A stretch of 64,000 nt of DNA from Bradyrhizobium sp. AZCC 1721 (GTDB lineage Bacteria > Pseudomonadota > Alphaproteobacteria > Rhizobiales > Xanthobacteraceae), in NCBI RefSeq assembly GCF_036924715.1, contig NZ_JAZHSB010000001.1, positions 6,191,001 through 6,255,000 on the forward strand, written 5' to 3'. Every line of letters starts with the position of its first letter. Position 1 is the first letter of the stretch. The notes under the pieces were generated by a model. The model was not told the origin of the DNA, did not search any database, and worked only from the letters and a program-made list of their open reading frames with translations. Both the position numbers and the translations under genes were made by a program. Positions 1 to 8,351 of the stretch are shown here, in pieces.

Positions 1-71
1 ACGATTCCAAGCGTTGACGGCGCGGCCGGATCCACCCAGGCGCCTTCGATATAGAATTTCAGTTTTTCCAT
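1..71 (-). CDS. Aldehyde dehydrogenase, N-terminal fragment (runs off the window)
   Basis: Only the first 23 codons are present; the gene continues to the left of the window. The visible start (MEKLKFYIEGAWVDP) resembles the first strand of NAD(P)-dependent aldehyde dehydrogenases, where an 'FYIxGxWVxP' segment precedes the NPA motif. It is the last visible gene of the leftward catabolic operon, 43 bp after the SDR stop. It could oxidise an aldehyde released by the upstream HpcH/HpaI aldolase; that role is inference. No catalytic residues are in view, so the family call rests on a short N-terminus. Confidence 0.55.
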   Translation of the reverse strand, partial: MEKLKFYIEGAWVDPAAPSTLGI

Positions 72-114
72 TGTTCTCTTTTCATGATGTCCGCACAGCG
101 GCGGAGTTGCTCCG

Positions 115-876
115 TCAGAGGTGCCTGCCCTCATCCACCGGCACCACAATTCCCGTCGAACTGGTGAGGTTGACGATGCAGGCAACTACCGCCCTTGCGA
201 CATCGTCAGGCGTGGTGAGGTGAGCCAACGGCAGTTTCACGGCGGTCTTCTGCAACTGTTCACGGGTCCGGCCGGCGACAAAATCCGTGTCCACGCCGGC
301 TGGCGAGACGGAGAAGACGCGGATCCGCGGCGCAAGCACTTTCGCGAGCGCGATCGTCAGCGCGTCGACACCCGCCTTTGCAGCCAGATAGGCCAGGCTG
401 CTGCCCAGACCCGTGCGAGCCGCGATGGACGAGATGTTCACGATCACTGACCCGCTGCCGCGCTCCAGCAAGGGACGGAAGGCGCGAACCATGGCGAATG
501 GCCCGCGCAGATTGAGCGTAACGGTCCGGTCGAAGATATCGTTCGTCAACGCTTCCAGATCAGCGGCGGGCACGGGCGTCGTGGCGCCCCCACAATTGAC
601 CAACGCATCGAGCCGCCCGTACTGCTTGTCCACGGCCGCCGCGGCCTCGGAGATGGAAGTCGGATCGTCGATCGCGATCCGCATGGCGACGTGTCGGCTG
701 CCTTGCAGCCCATCGATCACTTCTTCGGCCAGTGAACGGCGGCTGTTGTAGCCGACCACGACAGCAGACCCCATGGCGGCAAGGCGCGCCGCCGTCGCCT
801 TGCCGATGCCGCTGTTACCGCCTGTGACGAGGACAACCTTCGGGATCGACAGCGCAGGAATTTCAATAGCAGTCAT
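115..876 (-). CDS. SDR-family NAD(P)-dependent oxidoreductase
   Basis: 253 residues, the usual length of a classical short-chain dehydrogenase. The cofactor-binding TGGNSGIG lies at residues 18-25, an NCGG segment replaces the usual NAG, the catalytic Ser lies in VNISS, and the Tyr/Lys pair is YLAAK. A Rossmann fold reducing or oxidising a small hydroxy/keto substrate is expected; the substrate cannot be read. The start lies 16 bp after the stop of the upstream binding-protein gene, so the two are probably co-transcribed in the IclR-linked operon. Confidence 0.85.
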   Translation of the reverse strand: MTAIEIPALSIPKVVLVTGGNSGIGKATAARLAAMGSAVVVGYNSRRSLAEEVIDGLQGSRHVAMRIAIDDPTSISEAAAAVDKQYGRLDALVNCGGATTPVPAADLEALTNDIFDRTVTLNLRGPFAMVRAFRPLLERGSGSVIVNISSIAARTGLGSSLAYLAAKAGVDALTIALAKVLAPRIRVFSVSPAGVDTDFVAGRTREQLQKTAVKLPLAHLTTPDDVARAVVACIVNLTSSTGIVVPVDEGRHL

Positions 877-892
877 CTATGGCGATCTCGCT

Positions 893-1864
893 TTACTGCA
901 TCGCGATCTTTGCCGCCTCGATCACGGGCCGCCATTTGTCGCGTTCGCCATCGATGAACGCCTTGAGGTCTTGCGGCGCGCCTCCGACGCCTTGCAGCGA
1001 ATTTTGTTCGAGGATGGTCTTGCCCTTGTCGCTCTTCAGAAAGGCATTCACCGCCTTATTAACCTTCATCACGATCTCAGGCGGTGTACCGGTTGGAGCC
1101 ACGATCGCGTACCATGCGGTCGCCTCGAAGCCCTTGAATCCCGCTTCCTGCACGGTAGGTACATCGGGCAGTTGCGCGACGCGCTGGCTCGTCGTCACTG
1201 CAAGCGCGCGGATCTTGCGGTCGGCTAGCAGCGGCAGATAGGTCGGCATGAAATCCATGGCGACGTTGACTTGCCCGCCCAAGAGGTCCGTGATCAGCGG
1301 GGCGGACCCGCGATAGGGTACATGTGTCATCTCGACGCCGGCAAACTGCTGGATCAGCGCCGAGGTAATGTGTCCGAGCGTGCCGTTGCCGGGATGGCCG
1401 ACATTGACCTTGCCCGGGTTCTGTTTGGCATAGGCGATCAGGTCGGGAAGCGTCTTCGCTGGAAAGTCTGACGTCGCCGTGATGATCATTGGAGACTTGG
1501 CGACGAGCACAACCGGCGTGAAATCTCGCTCGGAGTCGTAAGCCAGGCCCTTGTACATGAGCTTGTTGAGTGCGATCGGCGCCGGCGTCCCGAACAGCCA
1601 GGTATGGCCATCTGCAGCCGCTTTGGCGACAGCCGCCCCACCGAGATTACCGCCTGCCCCCGCACGGTTTTCGACGATGAACTGCTTGCCGAAGTCTTCG
1701 CTCAGCGCATGGGCAACGGCGCGCGCCAACGAGTCAACGGCGGCGCCAGCCGGGAACGGCACGATCATGGTGACAGGCCGGCTCGGCCACTCCTGGGCTG
1801 CGGCGCGGTGACATGGTGCAATCGCAAGCGCAAGACCTATGAGGCCGAATGAGAGCAGGCGCAT
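893..1864 (-). CDS. Tripartite tricarboxylate transporter (Bug/TctC-type) substrate-binding protein
   Basis: 323 residues with a signal peptide (about residues 1-23, ending AAAQ) followed by the family signature WPSRPVTMIVPFPAG near the mature N-terminus. Bug proteins bind carboxylates or related small anions in the periplasm and normally feed a TctAB membrane pair. No tctA or tctB is visible in the window. The start was set at the ATG at 1864 because it directly precedes the signal peptide and has a GGGAGG ribosome site; an upstream in-frame extension lacks signal-peptide character. It sits inside the leftward catabolic operon, so the ligand is probably the substrate of the operon's enzymes. 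Confidence 0.9.
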   Translation of the reverse strand: MRLLSFGLIGLALAIAPCHRAAAQEWPSRPVTMIVPFPAGAAVDSLARAVAHALSEDFGKQFIVENRAGAGGNLGGAAVAKAAADGHTWLFGTPAPIALNKLMYKGLAYDSERDFTPVVLVAKSPMIITATSDFPAKTLPDLIAYAKQNPGKVNVGHPGNGTLGHITSALIQQFAGVEMTHVPYRGSAPLITDLLGGQVNVAMDFMPTYLPLLADRKIRALAVTTSQRVAQLPDVPTVQEAGFKGFEATAWYAIVAPTGTPPEIVMKVNKAVNAFLKSDKGKTILEQNSLQGVGGAPQDLKAFIDGERDKWRPVIEAAKIAMQ

Positions 1865-1908
1865 GTTTCCTCCCGAGCTGTGCGCAGGTCCTGCGTGGGC
1901 ACCAGCGC

Positions 1909-3003
1909 TTATTCTTCGGCAAACTTGTCCAGGCCCTTGCGGCCCAGCCATTTGGACAGTTCGTCCGCAACGGCTTCATTGTTGAGATCGGCAAAGGCGA
2001 TATGCGTGTTGCCGCGCAGACCCGCATCGGGAAGCAGCAGAACTTCGCAATCTCCGCCGTGACGATTGACGATATCGCAGAAGGTCCGTGCCACCTTGAC
2101 CGAGGCGGCCCAGATCGGACGTGTCTCGGTGTAGTCGCCGAATACTATCTGGATCGGAAACTTGGTCAGCTTCTTGAACTCGACGAGCGGCACGGAATTG
2201 GGACCGTACGGGGCATCCGGCTTCGGCTCGGGCCCCTCGCCCACCGGAAAGACGAAGCCAGGCGTTTCGTAAGCGACGATGCCCTTCATGTTGTCGCTCT
2301 TTGCCTTGAGTGCCGACAACAGCGCGCGCCAGCCGCCCGCGGAATTGGTGACGGCAATCACGGGACCGATCTTGTCGATGGCCTGGCCGCCGGCCTCCGC
2401 CTGCAACAGTGCATTCTCGAGCGTATCGAACTCGTCGTAACGGGCGCGCGTCGCCTGATTCCAGGCTTCCTTGTCGGCCGTCGGAAACTGCAGGCCCGGA
2501 TGCCAATTGAGATAGGTCAGGCCGAAACGCCAGGCGGCAAAGTTGCGCTGATCGAAATAATCCGGCGTGTAGGTGATCGGCTCGCAACTCCAGTTCGCGC
2601 GACCGACGCGCGGGCCGTCCCACAGGTAAACAGGATAGCCCTTGCGCAAAAAGATACTCTTGTAGCCTTCGCCGCCGTCCCAGCGGTTCTCCCACACCTT
2701 GGTGCTGGAGCTGTGCCACATGATCAGGCCGACGCTACGCCTTTTCGCGGGGATGAAGTATTCGACATAACCATGGTCGCAGGAGAGTGTCTGGCTGGGA
2801 TCGCCGGGCTTGGCAACGACCTTGCCGCCCACTTCATACGCGCCCGTCGATTCCAGGATGATCGGCGGCTTCGGCGGCTTGCGCTGCTCTTCCGCGGCTG
2901 CGGTATGGCTTGTTCCCATGAACAGCAATGCCGCCACGAATGGCATGGCTCGCGCCCCGATGCGGTCTATCAGCGCGTCACCGTCGCGATCTACCCGTTC
3001 CAT
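1909..3003 (-). CDS. Secreted alpha/beta-fold hydrolase (esterase-713-like)
   Basis: 364 residues. A hydrophobic segment at about 20-37 after a long charged N-terminus looks like a signal peptide ending near TAAAEE. The body resembles alpha/beta hydrolases of the esterase-713 type: HGYVEYFIP near the start, a nucleophile-like Ser in TNSAGGW, and a His in GNTHIAFAD near the C-terminus. The nucleophile elbow lacks the first Gly of GxSxG. The start at 3003 has a strong GGGGAGG site seven bases upstream. The position in the operon suggests hydrolysis of an ester or lactone in the periplasm; the substrate is unknown. Confidence 0.7.
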   Translation of the reverse strand: MERVDRDGDALIDRIGARAMPFVAALLFMGTSHTAAAEEQRKPPKPPIILESTGAYEVGGKVVAKPGDPSQTLSCDHGYVEYFIPAKRRSVGLIMWHSSSTKVWENRWDGGEGYKSIFLRKGYPVYLWDGPRVGRANWSCEPITYTPDYFDQRNFAAWRFGLTYLNWHPGLQFPTADKEAWNQATRARYDEFDTLENALLQAEAGGQAIDKIGPVIAVTNSAGGWRALLSALKAKSDNMKGIVAYETPGFVFPVGEGPEPKPDAPYGPNSVPLVEFKKLTKFPIQIVFGDYTETRPIWAASVKVARTFCDIVNRHGGDCEVLLLPDAGLRGNTHIAFADLNNEAVADELSKWLGRKGLDKFAEE

Positions 3004-3059
3004 GCTGACTTCCTCCCCTTAAGCGAACGCCGCTTTTCGCGGTCTTTGGGCTTGTCCCG

Positions 3060-4031
3060 CTAAGCGGCGTCTTGCGCGGTCGACTGCATCACCGGAAGGT
3101 TCAGAAACCGTGCCGCGTTGCCGCTGATGAGTTTTTTGATCGCAGGCCGCGGCATCTGCAGATCGAGCAGTATCTGGGTGATGCTGCGGAAGCCGTCGAC
3201 CGGACGCTGCGACCCCTGCAGTCCGAGATCGGACGACAGAATCGTGTTGTCGACGCCAGCCACCTCGATCAAGTGCGCGAGATTATCCGCGCTGTACTTT
3301 AAGGATTTGCCTTCGATGAACATGCAGATCGAATGCTCCATCTTGACACCTCGCGCGACGAGCTGGCGGATATCGGTGTCATTGCAGCCGACGATGTAGG
3401 TCGGATGGTTGACCATCATCTTCTTGACGCCGCGTCGCGCCGCCTCATCGAACAGGATGTGCAATTCGCTGGCCGGCAGGTGGCCGCCGGCCAGGATAAT
3501 GTCCGCCTCGGCAATGAGATCGATGACTTTTTTGGTGTCGTCCGTGAGCTTGCCATTGGCGTCGAGCGCGGAAAGCGGGATCGGTTCGAGCATCTTTTGC
3601 GAAGTCTTCGGAAACGTCGAGTTTCCAGCCGCCATCGCCTCGATATGGTTCGCCGCCGACAGCGTCGGCATCCAGACGATCTTGCCGCCGAGCTTGATCG
3701 TATGGTCGACCGCATGCGGGTTGATACCACCCGAGGCATTGTTCAGCACGATGCCGGAGAACAGCTTCACATTGGTTTCGGGAAACAGCTTCTCCAGCAG
3801 GATCGCATGCGCCATGCCGGCATAGAAGTGATCCTTGTAGAGCACGGCACGGAACTTCGCTTCCGCCGCATCGAGCAGCTCCTCGTGATGATCGAGGATG
3901 CGCGGCATGGCTGCCGGGCCGCTATGGCAGTGCAGATCGATCGCGCCGACCAGAAGCTCGGCGACTTCCGCCGCCCGCGACAGCGGCGGTAGCGGCACGG
4001 TGTGCGGGTAGGACACTTGCTTGTCGGCCAT
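3060..4031 (-). CDS. Amidohydrolase-like protein (DUF6282-type)
   Basis: 323 residues. The N-terminal half carries IDLHCHSGPA (a metal-binding HxH-like motif of amidohydrolases), then YKDHFY, GGHLPASE and MVNHPTYIVG, and an Asp in SSDLGLQG near the C-terminus. These match the ordered His/His/Asp metal ligands of a TIM-barrel metal hydrolase. A longer frame extends upstream, but its translation is low-complexity and overlaps the preceding gene region. The ATG at 4031 follows an AAAGGG site, so it was chosen. It probably hydrolyses or decarboxylates an intermediate of the same operon; the reaction is not known. Confidence 0.75.
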   Translation of the reverse strand: MADKQVSYPHTVPLPPLSRAAEVAELLVGAIDLHCHSGPAAMPRILDHHEELLDAAEAKFRAVLYKDHFYAGMAHAILLEKLFPETNVKLFSGIVLNNASGGINPHAVDHTIKLGGKIVWMPTLSAANHIEAMAAGNSTFPKTSQKMLEPIPLSALDANGKLTDDTKKVIDLIAEADIILAGGHLPASELHILFDEAARRGVKKMMVNHPTYIVGCNDTDIRQLVARGVKMEHSICMFIEGKSLKYSADNLAHLIEVAGVDNTILSSDLGLQGSQRPVDGFRSITQILLDLQMPRPAIKKLISGNAARFLNLPVMQSTAQDAA

Positions 4032-4060
4032 GGTCGAAGGCCCTTTCAGATGGAGATGTG

Positions 4061-5002
4061 TCAGGCCGCGGATTGTCCGGCGGCGGTTTGCGCGGGCATC
4101 GGATAATCGTCCTCGTTCAACACCCAGCCCGGCTTGGCCGAGAAATCCAGGCGCGGCGGGCAGAAGATGTCGACGAGAACGTTGAGCTTGGGATCGACGG
4201 CTTGCGACGTGTGAATGGCCGGCGGTGGAATCACGGCAATGGAGGGCGATCCGCAGCGTTCGTGATCGTCGTCGCGCCACTGGGCCATGTCGGTCGTCCA
4301 CGGCCAGCGCAAGTGATGAACAAAGGTGCCGGCCAGCGCCAGCGAGCATTGCTCGAAATCTTCATGGTGATGCGGCGACATCTTGCTTGGATCGCGCGGG
4401 CCGTTTCGCGGCTCGAGGAAATTCACCATGAAGGTCGAGCAGCGGAAGATGCGCCCGAACCGGCCCGGCGTCGCTGCAACGTCGAGACTGTAGGTGTGGA
4501 TCTTCGCGCCCGCAGCCGCCTCCGGCCACGGCTCGAACGGCGGCAGATTGGGATGTGGCGTCGCGTAGGACGCGGCGTTCGAGCAGAGTTTTGCGAGATC
4601 TTCCGATCGCGTCGTCACCATGCGCACCACCTTGGCAGCACCCAGCAGCGTGACGGAGCTTGCACCCGCCGGCACGAAACTGATGGAATGACCGTTGACG
4701 ACCTTGCGCTCGTTGCCCCAGACGATCTCGGCGCCGGCGCCGGGCTCCGGAAGCAGCACGACGTATTCGTCGGGCTGGTTGGTCCGGCTCAGCACCGCGC
4801 CCTCGTCGGCCTCGCTATAGGCAATGATGAAGTTCTGGCCGCGGGCATACCAGGTGCGCGCGCCGTTCCGATTTTCGGCCGGCGGCGTTTCGTAGAATTT
4901 GGCGTACTCGGCGCCTGCAAAGTGGGTGGCGGCGGGCTTTGCGCCGACGGGCGTGGCGGCGAGCGCAGCGCGCGGATCAGTGCTGTGATACATGTGAGCC
5001 AT
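4061..5002 (-). CDS. Cupin-like protein of unknown function
   Basis: 313 residues without signal peptide or membrane segments. MSPHHHEDFEQCSLALAG is a cupin motif 1 with clustered metal-binding His and Glu, and a later IHTSQAVDP supplies the second His. The N-terminal half (EYVVLLPEPGAGAEIV) looks like a second, degenerate cupin barrel, so it may be a bicupin. The start overlaps the 3' end of the upstream aldolase gene by 26 bp, suggesting translational coupling; an alternative ATG lies at 4993. The role may be isomerase, dioxygenase or hydrolase; the sequence does not decide. Confidence 0.65.
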   Translation of the reverse strand: MAHMYHSTDPRAALAATPVGAKPAATHFAGAEYAKFYETPPAENRNGARTWYARGQNFIIAYSEADEGAVLSRTNQPDEYVVLLPEPGAGAEIVWGNERKVVNGHSISFVPAGASSVTLLGAAKVVRMVTTRSEDLAKLCSNAASYATPHPNLPPFEPWPEAAAGAKIHTYSLDVAATPGRFGRIFRCSTFMVNFLEPRNGPRDPSKMSPHHHEDFEQCSLALAGTFVHHLRWPWTTDMAQWRDDDHERCGSPSIAVIPPPAIHTSQAVDPKLNVLVDIFCPPRLDFSAKPGWVLNEDDYPMPAQTAAGQSAA

Positions 5003-5795
5003 CCGTGGTTCGAACGAGCGTTTTGAAATCGGTGAGCGTTTGCGCCGCGGCCCGGCGCATCAGCCCCTGATCCGACGAGATGATGAAGGCGCTGGCGCCG
5101 AGGTCGGCGAGATCCTTGGCTTCCGCCGAGCTCGCGACCATCACGCAGACCGGCTTGGCGACCTTCTTCGCCGCTGCAATGATCCTGATCACCGCGTCCT
5201 TGACGGACGCGTCGGCCGACGATTTGGCGCCAAGGGCAACCGTGAGATCGCCGCGGCCGATGAAGAAGCCGTGGATTCCGTCGACCGCGGCGATGGCGTC
5301 GATGTGATCCAGCGCTTCCGGGTCCTCGATCATCGCAATCGCGCAAACCGATTCATCTTGTTCATCGACCAGAGTCCACATCGGCGTGCCGCCGTAGGCG
5401 CCGGCGCGGGACGAGCCGGAATAGCCGCGCCGTCCACCGCGATAGCGGGCGGCAGCCGCAATTGCGCGAGCCTTCTCGACCGTCGCGACATGCGGCACCA
5501 GCACACCGGCTGCGCCGCAATCCAGGCAGGACAGGATCTTGGCCGGGTCATCCGACGACACCCGCACGATGCCGGCGAGGTTGCTGGCGCGCGCGGCCAG
5601 CAGCATCACATCGGTCATCGCGCGATCGATCGGCGCGTGCTCCTCGTCGATGACGACGAAATCGTAGCCGAGCGCGCCGAATATCTCGGTCGCATGCGTG
5701 GTCGGCGTCTTGATAAACGAGCCGACGACTACCTGCCGCGCGGCGAGGCGGCGGCGGAATGACGAAAAATGCGGCCTGACGACGTCTCCGGACAC
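4977..5795 (-). CDS. HpcH/HpaI aldolase-family protein
   Basis: 272 residues from a GTG start at 5795, chosen for its GGGGAGGAG ribosome site; an upstream extension runs into the divergent regulator. The family fold and residues are visible: GSFIKTP near the start, the catalytic His in IDEEHAP, the Arg-rich loop GGRRGYSG, the metal-binding Glu in AMIEDPEA and the Asp in GRGDLTVALG. Members cleave or form 2-keto-3-deoxy acids, or related compounds, to pyruvate and an aldehyde with a divalent metal. As the first gene of the leftward operon it probably performs the carbon-carbon cleavage step. Confidence 0.85.
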   Translation of the reverse strand: MSGDVVRPHFSSFRRRLAARQVVVGSFIKTPTTHATEIFGALGYDFVVIDEEHAPIDRAMTDVMLLAARASNLAGIVRVSSDDPAKILSCLDCGAAGVLVPHVATVEKARAIAAAARYRGGRRGYSGSSRAGAYGGTPMWTLVDEQDESVCAIAMIEDPEALDHIDAIAAVDGIHGFFIGRGDLTVALGAKSSADASVKDAVIRIIAAAKKVAKPVCVMVASSAEAKDLADLGASAFIISSDQGLMRRAAAQTLTDFKTLVRTTDGSHVSQH

Positions 5796-5909
5796 GGTTG
5801 CTCCTCCCCGGCCATCTGCACAGGCTGTCTTCAGAAGGCAGGCCCGGCGTGGCGCTTGGCGAAAACCATTGCAGGGACGACGCCGGTCGGCCATAGCTAT
5901 TCCGTCGCG

Positions 5910-5924
5910 TTCCACCAGGTGGAA
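5910..5924. promoter_or_regulatory. IclR-type operator palindrome
   Basis: A perfect 7-1-7 inverted repeat, TTCCACC A GGTGGAA, lies between the divergent aldolase operon and the IclR gene, ending seven bases before the regulator's ATG. Its shape matches IclR-family sites, which are short palindromes carrying TGGAA/TTCCA arms. The position fits autorepression and control of the leftward operon. Confidence 0.65.
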
Positions 5925-5931
5925 TTTCAGG

Positions 5932-6711
5932 ATGCCGCTCAAATCCGACACCGTCGAAGCCGCCTCGCGCACGCTCCTCTTGCTGGAGGAGCTCAACCGC
6001 CACCGCGTCACCTCGATCGATCGCCTGCACAGGGCGACGGGGCTGCCGAAATCGACTGTCGTGCGGTTGATGAAGTCGCTCTGCGCGCTGGGCTATGCCG
6101 CCAACGACCGGCGGCAGGGCGGCTACGCGGTCGCCTCGCGGGTCAAATCGCTGAGCAACGGCTTTCACGGCGATCCGCTGGTGGTGGAGGCTGCGCGCCC
6201 GTGGGCGCTCGCCTTCACGCGGCAATATCACTGGCCGATCGCCATCGCCGTCCTCGACCGGAGTTCAGTCGTGGTCCGCTTCAGCACCATTCCCGATAGC
6301 CCGGTCTCGCCCTTTCACGGTACGCTCAACATGCAACTCAGCCTGCTCGGGCGAGCGCTGGGGCGAGCCTATCTGGCGTTCTGTCCGGTCAGCGAGCGAT
6401 CGATGCTGCTCGACATGCTGGCCCGCTCGCAGGAGGCCGAAGACAAGCTCGCCACCGAACGAAAGCGGGCATTGGCTTTGCTGGCCACGATCCGCAAGCA
6501 AGGTTTTGCCGAACGCGACCCGATGGTCGAACCGCGCTCCTCGAACACGATCGCGCTCCCCGTCATGGTCAACCGCCGCGTGCTCGCCACCGTCGGCATG
6601 ACCTACTTCACCTCAGCGCTCGACCGCGCAGACGTCGTCGAGCGCTACGTGCCGCTCGTGAAAGCCCTGGCGGACAATATTGCCGCAAGTGTCTCGTCGT
6701 TGCAGGAGTAG
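5932..6711 (+). CDS. IclR-family transcriptional regulator
   Basis: 259 residues. An N-terminal winged helix (TSIDRLHRATGLPKSTVVRLMKSL, about residues 23-45) is followed by an IclR effector domain with GRALGRAYLAFCP and NTIALPVMV. It is divergent from the catabolic operon with 136 bp between starts. The ATG at 5932 was chosen because translation upstream is incoherent and the operator palindrome sits directly before it. It probably senses the pathway substrate or an intermediate. Confidence 0.9.
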   Translation: MPLKSDTVEAASRTLLLLEELNRHRVTSIDRLHRATGLPKSTVVRLMKSLCALGYAANDRRQGGYAVASRVKSLSNGFHGDPLVVEAARPWALAFTRQYHWPIAIAVLDRSSVVVRFSTIPDSPVSPFHGTLNMQLSLLGRALGRAYLAFCPVSERSMLLDMLARSQEAEDKLATERKRALALLATIRKQGFAERDPMVEPRSSNTIALPVMVNRRVLATVGMTYFTSALDRADVVERYVPLVKALADNIAASVSSLQE

Positions 6712-6778
6712 AGGCTAGCGGCGAGCACAATGATGGGCATCCTGTGTACTCGCGATGGAGCAGCGACATCCCCAACGC

Positions 6779-6809
6779 TTGACAGAGGGGATGCTACCTA
6801 TTTAGTAGC
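6779..6809 (+). promoter_or_regulatory. Promoter with HxlR-type operator
   Basis: A consensus -35 TTGACA (6779-6784) is followed 16 bp later by TTTAGT as a -10. The -10 sits inside an inverted repeat GCTAC-N7-GTAGC (6793-6809), which resembles HxlR/YodB boxes. Transcription would start at about 6813-6814, on the first codon of the regulator. This suggests autoregulation and a leaderless message. Confidence 0.5.
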
Positions 6810-6813
6810 GAGA

Positions 6814-7155
6814 ATGCCTATGAGCCAAACACCAAAACCTGGGAGACCCGTCCGAGGCTCGCGGACAGGCGTCCCTGTCATGGCGCTCCTGGACCTGTTG
6901 GGGCGCCGCTGGACATTGGGCGTTCTGTGGAATCTCAGCAATGGCGGACCCTGCACATTCCGCGAACTGCAAGAACGTTGCGAATCGATCTCGCCTACCG
7001 TTCTCAATTCGCGCCTGAAAGAACTGCGTGAAGCAGGCTTGGTCGAGCATTCGCACGAGGGTTATCGCGCTACACCGACCGGACATGAACTTTATGCCCT
7101 TCTTGTTCCTCTTGGTGTTTGGGCGAAGAAGTGGGCAGCGAAGTTACCGGCGTAA
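6814..7155 (+). CDS. HxlR-family transcriptional regulator
   Basis: 113 residues from the ATG at 6814; 6820 is an alternative. The HxlR signature is clear: ALLDLLGRRWTLGVLWNL, then FRELQERCESISPTVLNSRLKEL as the recognition helix, and GLVEHSHEGYRATPTGHEL as the wing. No ribosome-binding site precedes it, and a promoter with an operator lies directly upstream. The target is not evident; both neighbours are transcribed from other promoters. Confidence 0.88.
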   Translation: MPMSQTPKPGRPVRGSRTGVPVMALLDLLGRRWTLGVLWNLSNGGPCTFRELQERCESISPTVLNSRLKELREAGLVEHSHEGYRATPTGHELYALLVPLGVWAKKWAAKLPA

Positions 7156-7218
7156 GTTACGATAGGGCGAAATGAAAGCGCTGCTCTATCCGAACGAGAT
7201 GCATGCGGCCCCGTCGGA

Positions 7219-8335
7219 TCAAGCAGTCCGGTACTGCTCGATCGGACTCAGATCCGGCTCGATTCCCAATCCCGGCTCTTCGCCCAGGGTCACGGTTCCG
7301 TTCGTCACGTTGATGAGCGGTCCGCAAAGTCGGTCGCGCAGCACATTGTCGTTTGAATCGACTTCCAGCAGACCATCGCCACCAATCCCGGCAAGCAGAT
7401 GCGCCGATGCGAGCAGACCAATTCCGCCGCCGAGATAGTGCGGGCAGAAGGTCTTGCCCGACGCCAGGATGTCGCGCGCGATACCTGCGCACATGGTCAG
7501 GCCACCCCATTTGGCGATGTCGGGCTGCACAACGCGCAACACGTTGTCACCGAGGGCTTGCTCAAACCCCGCGCGGCTCGCGATGTTCTCTCCGGCCGCC
7601 AGCGGGATGCCGACGCTTTCACGCAACTCTTGCCATTCCCGCCACGGCCGATCGGCCCGGATCGGCTCTTCCAGCCAAGCAAGATCGAACTCGCGCAGAT
7701 GCGGCGCAATCTCCAGCGCACGGGCCAACGACCAGCCCTGATTGGCATCCGCCGTCGCCCACCAGATCGCGTAGCGACGCCAGATTGGCGCGGTCTGTCG
7801 CCAGTTCGAAGCCGATCTTCAGTTTCAGTGCGCGATGCCCGCGCTTGATGGCCGATTCCGCCACTTGCCGCGAGCCCGTCGGATTAATTCCGCTGGCGTA
7901 GACCCTTATCGTCTTGCCGTTGCAACCAAGCAACCGCCACAGTGGCAGCTTCCGCCGCCGCGCGAACAGATCCCAAATTGCAAGATCAATGCCGGCTATT
8001 GCCTGCGCGAACGGACCGTGCTCGCCGGATTGCAGCGCCAGCACGGCGGTGCCTTGTGTCAGGTCCTCGAATATTTCCTGGGGGGCGCCGACTGTGCGCC
8101 CGCATGTCGCGGGCGCCAGGACCTCGTTGACGAGTCGCGTTCGATGTTCGGCTCCGACCGATGGAAAGTTTGACCAAATCTCGCCCCAGCCGGCATTGCC
8201 GTCAGTGTCTTCCACACGAACGAATACTGCCGGCCTGTCAAGCATCTTGCCGAAGGAGGTAACAACCGGTGTCGACAATGGGTAACGATAACAGAAGGCC
8301 TGCACGCTACGGACGGTGAATGGTTGCGACGTCAT
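7219..8335 (-). pseudogene. Enolase-superfamily (mandelate racemase/muconate lactonizing) protein, frameshifted
   Basis: Two adjacent frames together give one complete MR/MLE protein of about 370 residues. The first (from the ATG at 8335) carries the lid domain and the KLKIGF lysine motif; the second carries DANQGW, LAWLEEPI, AGENIASR and VVQPDIAKWGG. The frame changes near 7745-7765, where a GDG...ADANQGW junction also seems a few residues short, so a deletion of about 11 bases is more likely than one lost base. All metal ligands exist but in different frames. The intact form would dehydrate or epimerise a sugar acid. It is the last gene of the sugar operon, 16 bp after the aldolase. Confidence 0.75.
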
Positions 8336-8351
8336 GTCAGGCCTCGGAAAA

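Noticed and set aside
1849..3063. Open frame of 404 codons opposite the hydrolase gene
   Set aside because: It overlaps two well-supported genes, and its translation shows no motifs.
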